Shown here piece after piece: positions 10,530 to 20,800 of a DNA stretch of 64,000 nucleotides. Below the pieces are notes generated by a model. That model saw nothing but the letters and a program-made list of their open reading frames with translations. It was not told the DNA's origin and made no database searches. The translations under genes were made by a program, and so were the position numbers. This DNA comes from Sialis fuliginosa (taxonomy: Eukaryota > Arthropoda > Insecta > Megaloptera > Sialidae): contig OY540809.1 in assembly GCA_961205875.1 (NCBI GenBank), positions 46,838,608 through 46,902,607 of the forward strand. Direction: 5' to 3'. How positions within the stretch are numbered: the first letter of the stretch is position 1; each line of letters opens with the position of its first letter.

Positions 10530-11400
10530 CACTCGGCGTCAAAAAAATCGCATCTTTAAAAAAATCTACTTCAAACAACTTTAAACCTTTTTGGAATCAA
10601 TGATACTTAAGGATGTATGGTACGTACAGTCTGAGTCAAAAATATTGTAAATCTAGATGCAATCAACGATCTAAATCAAATTATCAATTATTCACTTTAA
10701 ATGCTTATAAGAAAGTCAAATTGGTTTAAATACTACATAAACTATAAAAATACTTTTGTTTAAAACCTTTTTTCCCATTATTGACTGTTATTTTAGAATT
10801 TTAGCCAAAAAATTAATATTTGTGTTGATAATACGAAAAAAATTTATTCTGAATTCATCTGTCAGATATAAAAACAAAAGAAGTATTTGATTGTTATAAA
10901 ACACATAAATTATTTTTTTTTTAAATAACACTATTTAGAACATATGTGGAACATACAAATGTAATGAAAATAATAATATTAGTACTTCATATGCTTACAT
11001 ATATGAAAAAATATGTAATAAAAACACATCATTACATTTCAGTACGCCATTTTTTTTTTTATATTTTCCAGCAATAATTTTTTTTCTCACAATTTAGTTC
11101 TGTATGCGTATAATTTTTTTTATGAAATTTGTTGCTAAATATGTAAGTGACGTGTTGTGAAAATTTGAGATTTTTGTCGATGCTTGAACCATGTGTTTTA
11201 TTGGACTTTGTAAATACACCATTCTGCCATAAGAGCCCATGTTAATTTAAAAAAATTATAACTTTGAAACTATGTTGTAAAACCTTTTGTGTGGGTGAAA
11301 TTATATACCTGCCATACATCCTTAACATCTGATTCCAAATAAGGTTTAAAGCTGTTTGAAGTAAATTTTTCAAAAGGTGCGATTTTTTTGACGCCGAGTG
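10530..11400. mobile_element. Tc1/mariner-type element interrupted by a piggyBac-like MITE (M3)
   Basis: Outer ends CACTCGGCGTCAAAAAAATC / reverse complement with TA flanks (10528-10529, 11401-11402). Inverted inner flanks such as TTGGAATCA ... TGATTCCAA show that the outer element was itself a short inverted repeat. Its middle is split by the TTAA-flanked element at 10611-11321. Confidence 0.85.
10611..11321. mobile_element. piggyBac-like MITE with TTAA flanks (P1)
   Basis: GGATGTATGG / CCATACATCC ends next to TTAA on both sides (10607-10610, 11322-11325), the target of piggyBac transposons. Two related copies sit in pellino introns at 30413-30998 and 41803-42296. No transposase frame. Confidence 0.75.
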
Positions 11401-11436
11401 TATGATCGTTTTAAGAATTGAAATATAATATAACCC

Positions 11437-11582
11437 CATAGACATAGAGGGAGAAAGATGATGCAGTGTAGTTTGGAACATAGACATAGAGTTACACAGT
11501 TATTCCAAATTTGTTTCTATCTCTTTCTTTTGACACGGTTCTGTGTTCGAGTCAGATGCCTGGTCCATTCTCTATGTCTATG
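11437..11582. mobile_element. Short hAT-like element, CATAGACATAG ends (U3)
   Basis: 146 bp between CATAGACATAGAG and CTCTATGTCTATG ends, with a perfect 8-bp duplication TATAACCC at 11429-11436 and 11583-11590. It lies 42 bp upstream of the last exon of the unidentified gene, within its intron. It looks like an internal-deletion form of U1 (63171-63954). Confidence 0.88.
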
Positions 11583-11624
11583 TATAACCCAATCTAACCA
11601 CTTCAAGTTTGTTAATTGTTTCAG

Positions 11625-11923
11625 GATCTACCGGTACAAACAGACACCGTTGGCGGACAACAACCGGCGGTGATAGGAGCTCAAAGAGCGATATCACGCT
11701 GCAAGATCGCAAGAGCTCGTTGCTGAGCACGATAGCGACATCTTGTGGCGCGCGCCGCAACTCGCTGTGCGTCGTCCCGGAGATGTCGCTACGTGCTCTA
11801 GGCCAAGACTACGCTCTCGATCATATCTGCACGACCACCAACGGCCAGGATTCTAGGATTGTTCTTGGCCCGAAGGCGGCCAAAGAGGAATCTGTGCCTA
11901 ACGCATGCAGTGAAGTACTTTAG
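11625..11923 (+). CDS. Terminal exon of the unidentified gene
   Basis: It follows a TTGTTTCAG acceptor. Its frame completes the Gly codon from 7882 and runs about 99 codons to TAG at 11921-11923. GC content is far above the surroundings and codon use is balanced, so coding status is well supported. The peptide is hydrophilic, with Ser/Thr-rich and basic patches (TGTNRHRWRTTTGGDRSSKS, then RKSSLLSTIATSCGARRNSL, RALGQDYALDHICTT) and ends NACSEVL. RKSS and RRNS resemble basophilic kinase sites. No membrane segment or known domain is visible. This fits the intracellular tail of a receptor or channel, but that is inference. No AATAAA occurs before a mariner relic begins 75 bp downstream. Confidence 0.75.
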
Positions 11924-11998
11924 ATTTATGTTGGTTGGATCTATTTAAAAAGGGGCTAGGAGTCGAAAGTCGAAACATCCCCCGAATTTGTCAATATA

Positions 11999-12383
11999 CA
12001 GGGTGTTGGAACTAATCAAAAAAAATTGTGTTGAAAAGAGGAGAGAGTCTGCAATTTTATTGGGGCTTTGGTACGAGGGTTGCTATTTATATTTCTGGCC
12101 TTGGCAGCATTGAGTGTTGCCAGGTGCCATCTGTCATTTTCATTGGAAACATTTTGTAAATTGAGCGCGATTTGGTGTTGTTTACAGTTACTTGAAAAAG
12201 TCATCTGGGGCAAGAATGGGATTAACTAGTGAACATTTTCGTGCGATTATTTTTTATTATTTAACTTTCGACGTGGATTTATCAAGACAAAAGTGTATCG
12301 ATGAATTTAAAAGACTGGTATAACGAATTCAATTGTGGCCGATGTTCGCTCCAGGACGAATTACGTGAAGGTCGTCCAAAATC
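11999..12383 (+). pseudogene. Mariner transposon relic, truncated and frameshifted transposase
   Basis: Starts CAGGGTGTTGG after TA (11997-11998). A transposase start at 12215 reads MGLTSEHFRAIIFYY and KCIDEFKRL, then stops. In another frame the sequence continues WYNEFNCGRCSLQDELREGR followed by PKS, the conserved N-terminal helix-turn-helix linker region of mariner transposases. A frameshift or deletion therefore separates the two parts. The catalytic domain is absent, because the element ends where a reversed piece of family X begins at about 12384. The untranslated part resembles the long mariner-type element at 57438-58851. Confidence 0.85.
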
Positions 12384-12545
12384 TACTTATTTGTTGATTT
12401 ATCAATTTTTATTTGTTCATAATAGGGGAAGGAGGTCTTGACGGACTTAGGGCATTTGATAGTTTTAAAGTTAATGGTGTAAGCTATATTTTTAAAAAAA
12501 GTTTGAGTCTGTAGGATCGCGCCAAGCTGAGATATGAATTATTAT
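12384..12545 (-). mobile_element. Fragment of hAT-like family X
   Basis: Reverse complement of the 1690-1850 and 32650-32810 segments (TTGGCGCGATCC, CCTTCCCCTATTATGAACAA). No ends present. Confidence 0.7.
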
Positions 12546-13246
12546 ATAGTATTTTTGAGATATTTTAATATATGTTAGTTGTTAACTGTTGTATCTTTCC
12601 TTAAATGGAAATAAACTATTTATTATTCCAGATAATGCTCAGATTATTTAAAAAATATACTGTCCTACAATTAGTATTAATTAATGTAAAATTTGTTAAA
12701 TGAATTGTGCCATTTTTATGATTAAAAAATATGGTAAAAATGGAAATACAAAAATAAATAAAAATCTTTTAATGATTATGAATTTTTATAGAGATTTTCT
12801 GTAAAATAATTTTGTAAAGCAAATGGAAAACTGCAATTATTTTGTGTGCACTATAATGACGAATAGTGGTTCAAAAAAATCAAAATCTGTTGATGCAGTT
12901 CGAAAGGGTGTTATTTATTACTTACTTAATTTAAGTATAGTGTATACTTAATTATGTATTATTTATTAGAAAAAATCTATTGTACAAAGTGATCCAGTTT
13001 TACAAATATTTATATATTTTTAATTGTTGTAATTGTAGTAGTAATAACGATAAAAACATATCAAAATATTTTTGTATAAAAAATAGATAATCAGTGTAAA
13101 ATATTGTTAGTTTTGTAAGTCCTAGATAGTATTTGTAAGTAAATGTATAAGATATATGTATTTAATAATTGTTTACATAACTCTCGCAATCAATCAATTA
13201 TTATTATTCATTTGTTAAATTATTCCAATGATGGACAATCAATTCA
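12546..13246. other. AT-rich intergenic DNA
   Basis: No exon, RNA gene or element end recognised. Confidence 0.5.
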
Positions 13247-13420
13247 TACAGGTGTCCACTTTCTGGAAACTCAGGGAAAGTCAGGGAATTTATTAATTTT
13301 TTTTTTGAAAAGTCAGGGAATTTATTATAAATTCTGGGAAGTCAATGAAGAAAAAAAAGTGTATAAATTTCAGTTGGCGAGCAAAAAAAGTCTTTAAATT
13401 TTTTTACACATTCTAGGGGC
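13247..13420 (+). repeat. Dispersed repeat with AAAGTCAGGGAA phrases, copy 1
   Basis: GGTGTCCACTTTCTGGAAAC, AAAGTCAGGGAATTTATTA twice and GGCGAGCAAAAAAAGT recur in the same order at 23972-24170. Probably a transposon end, but no partner end was found. Confidence 0.65.
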
Positions 13421-13444
13421 TCCTCGATCACTTCTTGCCCTGAG

Positions 13445-13952
13445 CAGGGCCGGATTAAGAAAGCGCGGGACCCGTAGCAAATGTTATAAAGAGGCCCTTG
13501 GCATTAGCGTCGGTGGAGGGGGGGGGGGGGGGGAAACTCTGGGTATTAACAATTGAAAAAATTTCTATATGGACTGGATAATGAGAATTTTTACAAATAA
13601 TGGAAAATATAATGTACATTAAAAACTGATGATTTTTTTTTTTTTTTTTTGTTATACCGATTGAAATTTCAGATTTTATGAATTAAAAAGTTTGGGCTAT
13701 AGAAAAATAAAAACTATAAGAGCTTTTTTTTTTTTTTTAGTCGCGTTACTCATTTTTTGTTTCCCTATTTTTGTTTTATAAAAATTTATAAAAAATATAC
13801 TATATTAAACTAAAAAAATCTACTGCCTCTCTGAATAGTCAATTACGCCTCTGAGTCCAATAACAGATATTTTTCCGGAAAATCGCGGGAGCCCCCAAAG
13901 ACGCGGGGCCCGTAGCATTTGCTACTCCTGCTACGTTGTTAATCCGGCCCTG
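13445..13952. mobile_element. hAT MITE, family D (CAGGGCCGGATTAAG ends)
   Basis: Ends CAGGGCCGGATTAA / TTAATCCGGCCCTG with perfect 8-bp duplication GCCCTGAG (13437-13444, 13953-13960). Subterminal GCGGGACCCGTAGCA is repeated inverted near the other end. Contains poly-G and poly-T tracts and no frame. Confidence 0.92.
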
Positions 13953-13960
13953 GCCCTGAG

Positions 13961-14317
13961 TGGTCAGGTAATTTTATTTTCAAAAAACAGTGGATACGCT
14001 GTCATGGTATTTTACATTTAACTGTTCATTACCCCTCAACATATAAACGGATTCATGGGTGGAAGGAGGAGTACACTTCCCTCTCTCCATCCCCTTATAC
14101 CAGTACACGCATTATTCCCCCTCCCCCTCCCCCCCAACATTCCCCTTTCAACAATTGCAGGATCATCCATCTGATCAAACTGCTCGAGTAAGCTGGGCAT
14201 TAATACTTCCTGTAAGCATCAAAGCCGGATTTAAAAAATGGGGTAGTCGCCCAGGAGAGGGGGTATAACTTGAAATTTCACAACAACAAAAATATGCTAG
14301 TTAATTTATTTTATTTA
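13961..14317. other. Intergenic DNA with a pyrimidine-rich tract
   Basis: C/T-rich runs at 14080-14150. The open frame across it has no recognisable domain and is judged non-coding. Confidence 0.5.
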
Positions 14318-14318
14318 T

Positions 14319-14630
14319 GTCCGGTATTATAAAGGAGCTAGCAAAATTTGCTAGCTAGCAAGCACTTTCAAATGGGGTATTAATTCTGTACTAGTATCTA
14401 TGGATTAGTTATGGTATTTAGAGCAGTGACACTTCAACAAATTGTAACACAGTTGGCATCTTTCATAACATCACCACTGTTTTAATACCGTTGGTATTTA
14501 CTTACTACAACGCGTGCGCAAAACTTGTCAAAGTCTTCAACAAACTTCAAAAGAGCTGTCATAAGTTAGATACCTCATTTGAAAGTGCTTGCTAGCTAAC
14601 AAATTTGCTAGCTCCTTTATAATACCGGAC
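14319..14630. mobile_element. MITE with GTCCGGTATTATAAAGGAGC ends (S1)
   Basis: Ends GTCCGGTATTATAAAGGAGC and its reverse complement, followed inward by GCTAGCTAGCAAGCAC. Almost the same unit recurs, reversed, at 14728-15029, so the two form a large inverted pair about 100 bp apart. No clear target duplication. Confidence 0.82.
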
Positions 14631-14727
14631 ATTATATTTGTAAATATCATGGTAAGGAGAGGAGGGCACTTTCCACATAGTTCAGGAGATAGGGGGACTT
14701 TTTAAACCCGGCAATGATGACTAATGC

Positions 14728-15029
14728 CCGGTATTATAAAGGAGCTAGCAAATTTGCTAGCTAGCAAGCACTCTCAAATGAGATATCAAACTTATATGAC
14801 AGTTATTTTGGAGTTTGTTGAAGACTTTGACAAGTTTCTCGCACGCGTTGTAGTAAGTAAATACCAACGGTATTAAAACAGTGATGATATTATGAAAGAT
14901 GCCAACTGTGTTACAATTAGTTGAAGTGTCACTGCTCTAAATACCATAGATACTAGTACAGAATTAATACCCCCATTTGAAAGTAATTGCTAGCTAGCAA
15001 ATTTTGCTAGCTCCTTTATAATACCAGAC
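14728..15029. mobile_element. MITE of family S, second copy (S2)
   Basis: Same ends as S1 and opposite inner orientation (ATACCAACGGTATTAAAACA shared). A third copy at 22159-23139 is split by another element. Confidence 0.82.
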
Positions 15030-15727
15030 ATAAATCTATGTTTTAAATTAATGTAAGATTTTCAGTTGGTAGTAGTTTTTGTAATATTTTGAATTAGATC
15101 ATGTTTAAGCTCATTACTGTATTAATTAATTATCAGTATTATAAAATGTGATGTTTATAAAATGGATATAAAAATAATAATAAAGTTCCTTACATATACT
15201 TACATTTGTTGTATGTGTGAACGATAAATTGTAGTTTTTTTTTACTTACCTTAATTTATTAACTTCCAAATAGAAAGTTACTATTGTAATCAATCGGAAA
15301 ATCAAAATAAAAAACATAATAAATAAAAACATATTTTTATATTTCAAGGTCACTATAGTATATTTACACGTTACACCAGTGCCGGATTAAGCCAGCGCGG
15401 GGGGCCTGTAGCAAAAAAATTATAAGAAATAAATGAGTAGAGTTAGAGGTATGAGTGTAAGGACCTTTTTTAAGTGGAAAGACCTAATGATGATACAAAA
15501 AAAGTTTTGATTTAAAAAAACATTTTTTTCCTTGTAAGGTCTTTTCGCGCTTTAAAAAAAATTGCACCCAAATATCGACTGGCACCTTGACTTTTTAAGT
15601 TCTTTGAATCTGCATTTTTGTAGTCCCTCTCTTTTTGACGATCGTTTTTTTTTAGCCGTCATTTTTTGCAAAACCCTGAGGGTAAAAACCTGATAATTAT
15701 GTAATTAAAGAGTGCTTTAAATAGCCT
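15030..15727. other. AT-rich intergenic DNA with one orphan hAT end
   Basis: CAGTGCCGGATTAAG at 15376-15390 followed by GCGGGGGGCCTGTAGCAAA looks like the left end of a relative of family D. No matching right end was found. The rest shows no gene. Confidence 0.55.
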
Positions 15728-15734
15728 CTAAAGT

Positions 15735-16119
15735 CAGTGGCGTCGATAGCTTTGTGCGTTGGGGGGAGGGGGATATGACTTAGTATTGAATCTCATATTT
15801 TTGGTTCAAGAACCCTCAATACGTGTAATTCCATTAAAATCTCGAGTTCGATTTTTTCATGATTACTATACTTTATTATACAGTACATTTCATGTATGTA
15901 TAATAAAAAATATAAAAAAACGTTTAAAAAAATTAATTAGCCTTTTTAAAACCGACTAAAAAGCTGAAAATAAAATTCTATTAGACTTTTTTCGTACTAA
16001 CTATTGCATTTTAAAAAAAGTTGATTTTGTTCATACTAGAAGAGTTTAAAAAAATGTCTGAGTTTTCTCATGAAGGGGATTGATCCCCTTGATCCCCCCC
16101 CCCCCTATCTACGCCACTG
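15735..16119. mobile_element. hAT MITE, family B (CAGTGGCGTMGATAG ends), copy B1
   Basis: Ends CAGTGGCGTCGATAG / CTATCTACGCCACTG with CTAAAGT repeated on both sides (15728-15734, 16120-16126; 7 bp). Inside are GAGGGTTCTTGAACC-type and AAAACCGACTAAAAAGCTG segments, shared with B2, B3 and B4. Confidence 0.9.
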
Positions 16120-16126
16120 CTAAAGT

Positions 16127-16672
16127 CTAACGGGTCAATTTGACCCAACGTTTCCACTAACGTAAGAATTTTTCGCACCTCCACTGGCGGGTTATTTTAT
16201 AAAATAATATAATTTTAAAAACAAAGAAATATTGATAATAATAAAGAAAGCATACAGGTAAGACAATTTAGCATCTCTTTCTATCACATACACGTACATT
16301 CTTGGGTAACTTTGATGATTCACCCAGGCTATTGGTCTGGACAAGTCTGAACTAGAAATAAAGCCAAAACCACCGATATACTCGTTAGAACAACGCGAAT
16401 TATAGACAAAACGACATTGATTTATTTATTTTATTTATTTATTTATTTATATGTACTAAGAAATGTGCAATCTATTTGGATTATTTAATTTATTAAATAA
16501 AATGTTAATGTTTATACCAAAGTGTTTTTTCGTGATAATATTTTGAAAAATAAGTTTATATAAATTAATTTATCTAAAGTATGTGTTGTGCTGAAAATCC
16601 TGAAATTAATAATAGGGTGTTATCGTGGAGGACGTTATTAAATATTTTTAGTGTTTGTTTATTTGTTTTAAT
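16127..16672. other. AT-rich region upstream of pellino, with TTTA microsatellite
   Basis: A run of ATTT units at about 16420-16450. No coding sequence recognised. Confidence 0.5.
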
Positions 16673-16797
16673 ATGGTGTATAAATATGGCAGAACAAGGA
16701 AAAAGAAATTAACTAAAATTTCCAAGTTTAGTATGTCTGAAATTATTTCTAATAAACAGATAGAGTGGTTTCATGATAATAATAAAAATATGAAAAT
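16673..16797 (+). CDS. Possible alternative first coding exon of pellino
   Basis: ATG at 16673 opens 41 codons plus two bases, ending exactly at a perfect GTAAGT donor (16798). The peptide is basic: MVYKYGRTRKKKLTKISKFS and then MSEIISNKQIEWFHD. It leaves the same two-base phase as the canonical exon 1, so splicing to 23282 would stay in frame (AT|A, Ile). A matching phase has a one-in-three chance, and no homologous N-terminus is known to me, so this is a hypothesis. Alternatives are an unrelated small exon or chance. Confidence 0.3.
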
Positions 16798-17587
16798 GTA
16801 AGTATTTTATTTATTATTTATATTTTAGTAGCTCTAAAACATTTTATAAATTTTTTGAATTAATGAAATAAAAAATATATAATGGTCGATTTTTTTTTAT
16901 GTTACTGCTATAAATAAAGTAAGATGTATTATTTATTTATTTATTTAGTGGTAGCAGTAATTAAAAAAAATAATTTATTATACAAAATAAACATTTTGCA
17001 ATATTGACCAATTTAATATGCTTATGATTTTGTGATAAATTAATTAGATTAAATAAGATAACATAAATATTATCTATTGTATAATGAGAGGAATCAAATA
17101 TTTATAAATTTTTAAAACATTTTTTTATAGTATAAAATTAAACGCTATTTCGGCTATTTCATTCAAATATAACCGCCACGTGTTTAAATATTTTAATTTC
17201 CAACTTCAGGACATCTGTTGTTAAAATATGCAAACTCCTTAGTCGAGTTGCAAACCAACACTCCATTAGCATCTTTCATTATTTTGAATAATGTACACAA
17301 GATGTCGCGGTAGTTCCCGTTATGTTTATACAATTGAGACTTGTTAATAAGAGAGATGGGCGTATTCATTTAATATGTAAAAATTGTCTATCTATTCTTG
17401 TTTTAAAAAAGCTAACATTGCGATATCCGTTGATGTACAGTCGGTACATTAGATTTTCATGCGCACTATATTTACGCATACAGCTGTCTGAGGAAATATT
17501 ATAGCGTTGTTTTCCGAGTTCCTTCGAATAAATTAAAATATATTTATACAATCACTTAGATATACATTCGTGCTAGAATAAGTACAA
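16798..17587. other. Upstream region of the canonical pellino exon 1
   Basis: No transposon ends recognised, unusual for this window. It may hold the promoter. Contains CGCCACGTG at 17173-17181, an E-box-like motif. Confidence 0.4.
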
Positions 17588-17592
17588 TCAGT
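17588..17592 (+). promoter_or_regulatory. Candidate arthropod initiator (TCAGT) for pellino
   Basis: TCAGTTTCGAGTGCGAG occurs 238-240 bp before the pellino ATG. TCAGT is the consensus arthropod initiator. No TATA box was seen at the right distance. Prediction only. Confidence 0.25.
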
Positions 17593-17672
17593 TTCGAGTG
17601 CGAGAAACGCCGGCATCGGTATTAGATTAGTGTGTTTGGAACTTACGTATTAACCACATTTTTGGGTGTAAC

Positions 17673-17747
17673 ATGGAGTGTAAACATGTCTGTGATTCTA
17701 TTAAGAAGTTAATGTTTGCTAGTGATTCAAAACGTTTTATTGTGTAA
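17673..17747 (+). promoter_or_regulatory. Upstream ORF in the probable pellino 5' leader
   Basis: A 24-codon frame (MECKHVCDSIKKLMFASDSK...) with its own stop, followed at 17749-17769 by a six-codon frame. Both end before the pellino ATG. If the leader is transcribed from near 17590, they could lower translation of the main frame. Confidence 0.35.
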
Positions 17748-17827
17748 AATGTGTCAAGTGTATCAATGATTTTTCTTATAATAATTGTCGGATAAAAACA
17801 ATCAAAGTGTTTGCCCCTACAACAAGT

Positions 17828-17838
17828 ATGGTTAAAAG
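17828..17838 (+). CDS. Pli: pellino exon 1 (eleven coding bases)
   Basis: ATGGTTAAAAG followed by GTACTG. It encodes Met-Val-Lys and two bases of Arg, completed by the first base of exon 2. MVKRTDGTESP agrees with the known insect Pellino N-terminus. The start has A at -3 and G at +4. The match is short, so it rests on phase, donor and the family N-terminus. Confidence 0.8.
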
Positions 17839-20800
17839 GTACTGTGTCGAATCCGAATGTTGCTTTTTTCTTCTCCCACGAATGTTTTGTTTTTGTTTTA
17901 TATTCTATTTATACTCTTCAACAATTATCTTTATGTGAAACATGTGTTATAATTACCTTAAGTTCTTATGTTCCAATCATTTACTATTGGTAAAGAAATA
18001 TTTTAAGTACTTACTCTAATAAACGCACAATGGATGGTTAAGCCCTATTAACATAACAGTATTTTTCATTAACAGCAAAACATACAATCTCTATTTTACC
18101 AGATTATAATAATTGCATTCACAAATACCCCACTGATAAAGTTCTCATTGTTTTTATTTATTTAAAGAGATATATTGCACTAATTAATATTTATTCAGTA
18201 TAATATATATTTTAATTTGTTATTTCATATAAAGGTTATCTCGGTGTTATCATATACATTCGATTTGAAATATTACCTGTCTGTTGTTTTTATTATGCAG
18301 ATCTAGTTTTGTTTTTTATTCATGGAGGGGTTACAAAGTAAATGATGATAAACAAATGGCATTGTTCTTTGTTGGATGTTATTGTTTTGTTATATTAATA
18401 AATAACAGTTTGCTACAAATATTGCGTTGTATTAATTTATTGTTTAGGGTTACTCATTTGTTGATTTATAATGATGAAATTAAAAAATAACAATTTCAGG
18501 GTTAGAATGTATCATACGTCTTAAAGAAGAAAGTAATTTTTTAATGATTCATTTAATTTCTAGGTAGATTATTTAATTGAATATTAAAAACTAGTGCAGG
18601 CTTCTATTTATTCATCAATGAAGTGATCAAAAAACGGTTTTAACGACCTACAAGTTCAATGACTTGCCGGCCCACTGGACATTGGATCAATACGTCCCTG
18701 TATATTATAATTTATTATTACTTTTTACATAAATCCAACGATCAATTTTAATATCGATTGATACAAATTATGTGATACGATTTTATACAATCAGGTTTTA
18801 AGATAAGAAATATTATACATATGACAGATATTATTTTATCATAATATTACTTAATATACGTGTCTACCACGTGTTTCGACTTGACTGAAAACTTATAAAA
18901 TTAAAATTCAAGTAAAAGCATCACTTTTAAAAATGAAACCATTTTTTTACACCTAAAATGATTTTTTTTATTTGGTAGAAAAAAAATTACATATTTTTTT
19001 AAGTACAATATAAGTAATATAAAAATTGAAATATAAAAATTGCCTATAAGAAAATAAAAAAATGAAAAATAATAATTTTGTTTTTTAAATTATTTTGTTC
19101 ATGTTTTTTCTCCAGTAATGGTAAAGGTAAAACCAGTAATGGGCACGCAGTGATGGACACTTGCTAATGATAAGTACTACGACACAAAATATATAAAAGA
19201 AAGAATCGTCATATTTGAAACAATGTAAAGCAGTTGCTATGATAATATAATAATTAATAAATAAATTATACTAATAATTAGTTAAAATGTCCACCATTTT
19301 GACACCTATTGGCCTCATGTCATCAAATTACGCTGTAAGACAGTTAAATGTAGATAGATTAATATTCAGAAATGGTAGTAATCAAATATCAATACATATT
19401 TCTAATTCAGTACATTTAATTAAAAATTTGCCATTACTGGGGTCCTTTCCAAGACTGGTGTCACTACATTACGTAGTTTTATTATAATTTAATATGTACT
19501 CGTGTATCGCTTCACATTAAACTAAAATAGTGTATTTATTACGTACAAGTTTAACAAGAAATGATATTAATTAAAAATGCCATACGCATATATGTATGTA
19601 ATTTAAAAATAAATCAATTTCCATGTACCACATTTCTTATCATATTTTTGCGGTTAATTTCTTTCTGTATAAATATACAGGCCCGGATTTACCATGCAGG
19701 CAGAGTAGGCAGCTGCCTAGGGCGGCAAGAATTGAAGGGCGGCAAATTTTGGTGGAAACTTTGAAAACTTGTTATATTCGTGGGAATTGAATTTGATTTT
19801 GATTCCATTATCGATGAGTTTGCCATCCGAAAATCGAGACGTAAAAATTTCAACCCATAAGCAATAATTTCTCTATACATGCAACTCAAGCATGACAAAA
19901 AAAAAGGTATTCAGTTTTTATGTTTCCTAATGTAACTATAAAAATTTATAAAATTTGAAACTGACGCAACCAAAAAAAAAAGATTCTGAGTTTTATATTT
20001 TGACATCTATGACTTAAACTGTTAGTTTCGAGGGGGAGGGGCGGTAATTTTCGCAACTGCCTAGGGACGGGAAATTTCTAAATCCGGGCCTGTAAATATA
20101 ACATATCTGCTGTGTGAGACACGCGACTTTCTTATACGAAACGTTTATTAAAAAATATTTCTGACAAACTAATAAAAGATTTATTTTTCCGCCCTCTCTA
20201 TATACGGAAAACATAAAGTTAAGAGTGAAACCACAACTTAACAAAGTAAATAACTCATTATTTATTTAAACTTATGCGTTACGTCACTCCATTTTTGGGC
20301 CATAAATCTGTATTAAGGTAGTTCTCGTGCAAACGTTATAGTTGATATGTTAATAATATCCAGTTATTGTTTAAATGCATGTATTTATTATAAGAAACAC
20401 AATTATATGTAATTTAAAATACTTTTTTATTTTCACAAATTTAAAGTTAAGGTAGTTCTCGTGCAAACGTCATTTTTTTAAAATTCAGGGCATAAAAAGA
20501 ATAATGATATCTATCCAAACGTGAAATTTCAAAGAGATCGACCGTTTTAGACTCGAGATAATTATCATCAAAATTTGCCACTTTTGTAAGTATTATGTCC
20601 ATTCTCATGACTAAAAACTTCGATAGATTTTGATAAAAAACTATCAAACAGTAAGGGCTTATAGTTCTGATATGTGATAAAAAATTCCAAATGATTGACC
20701 GTTTCGTTTTTGAAATAAACTTTGTATTTCGAAAATAAAATGATTGACCGTTTCATATTTGAAATACAATTGTATTTCAAAAACAAAACGGTCAATCATT

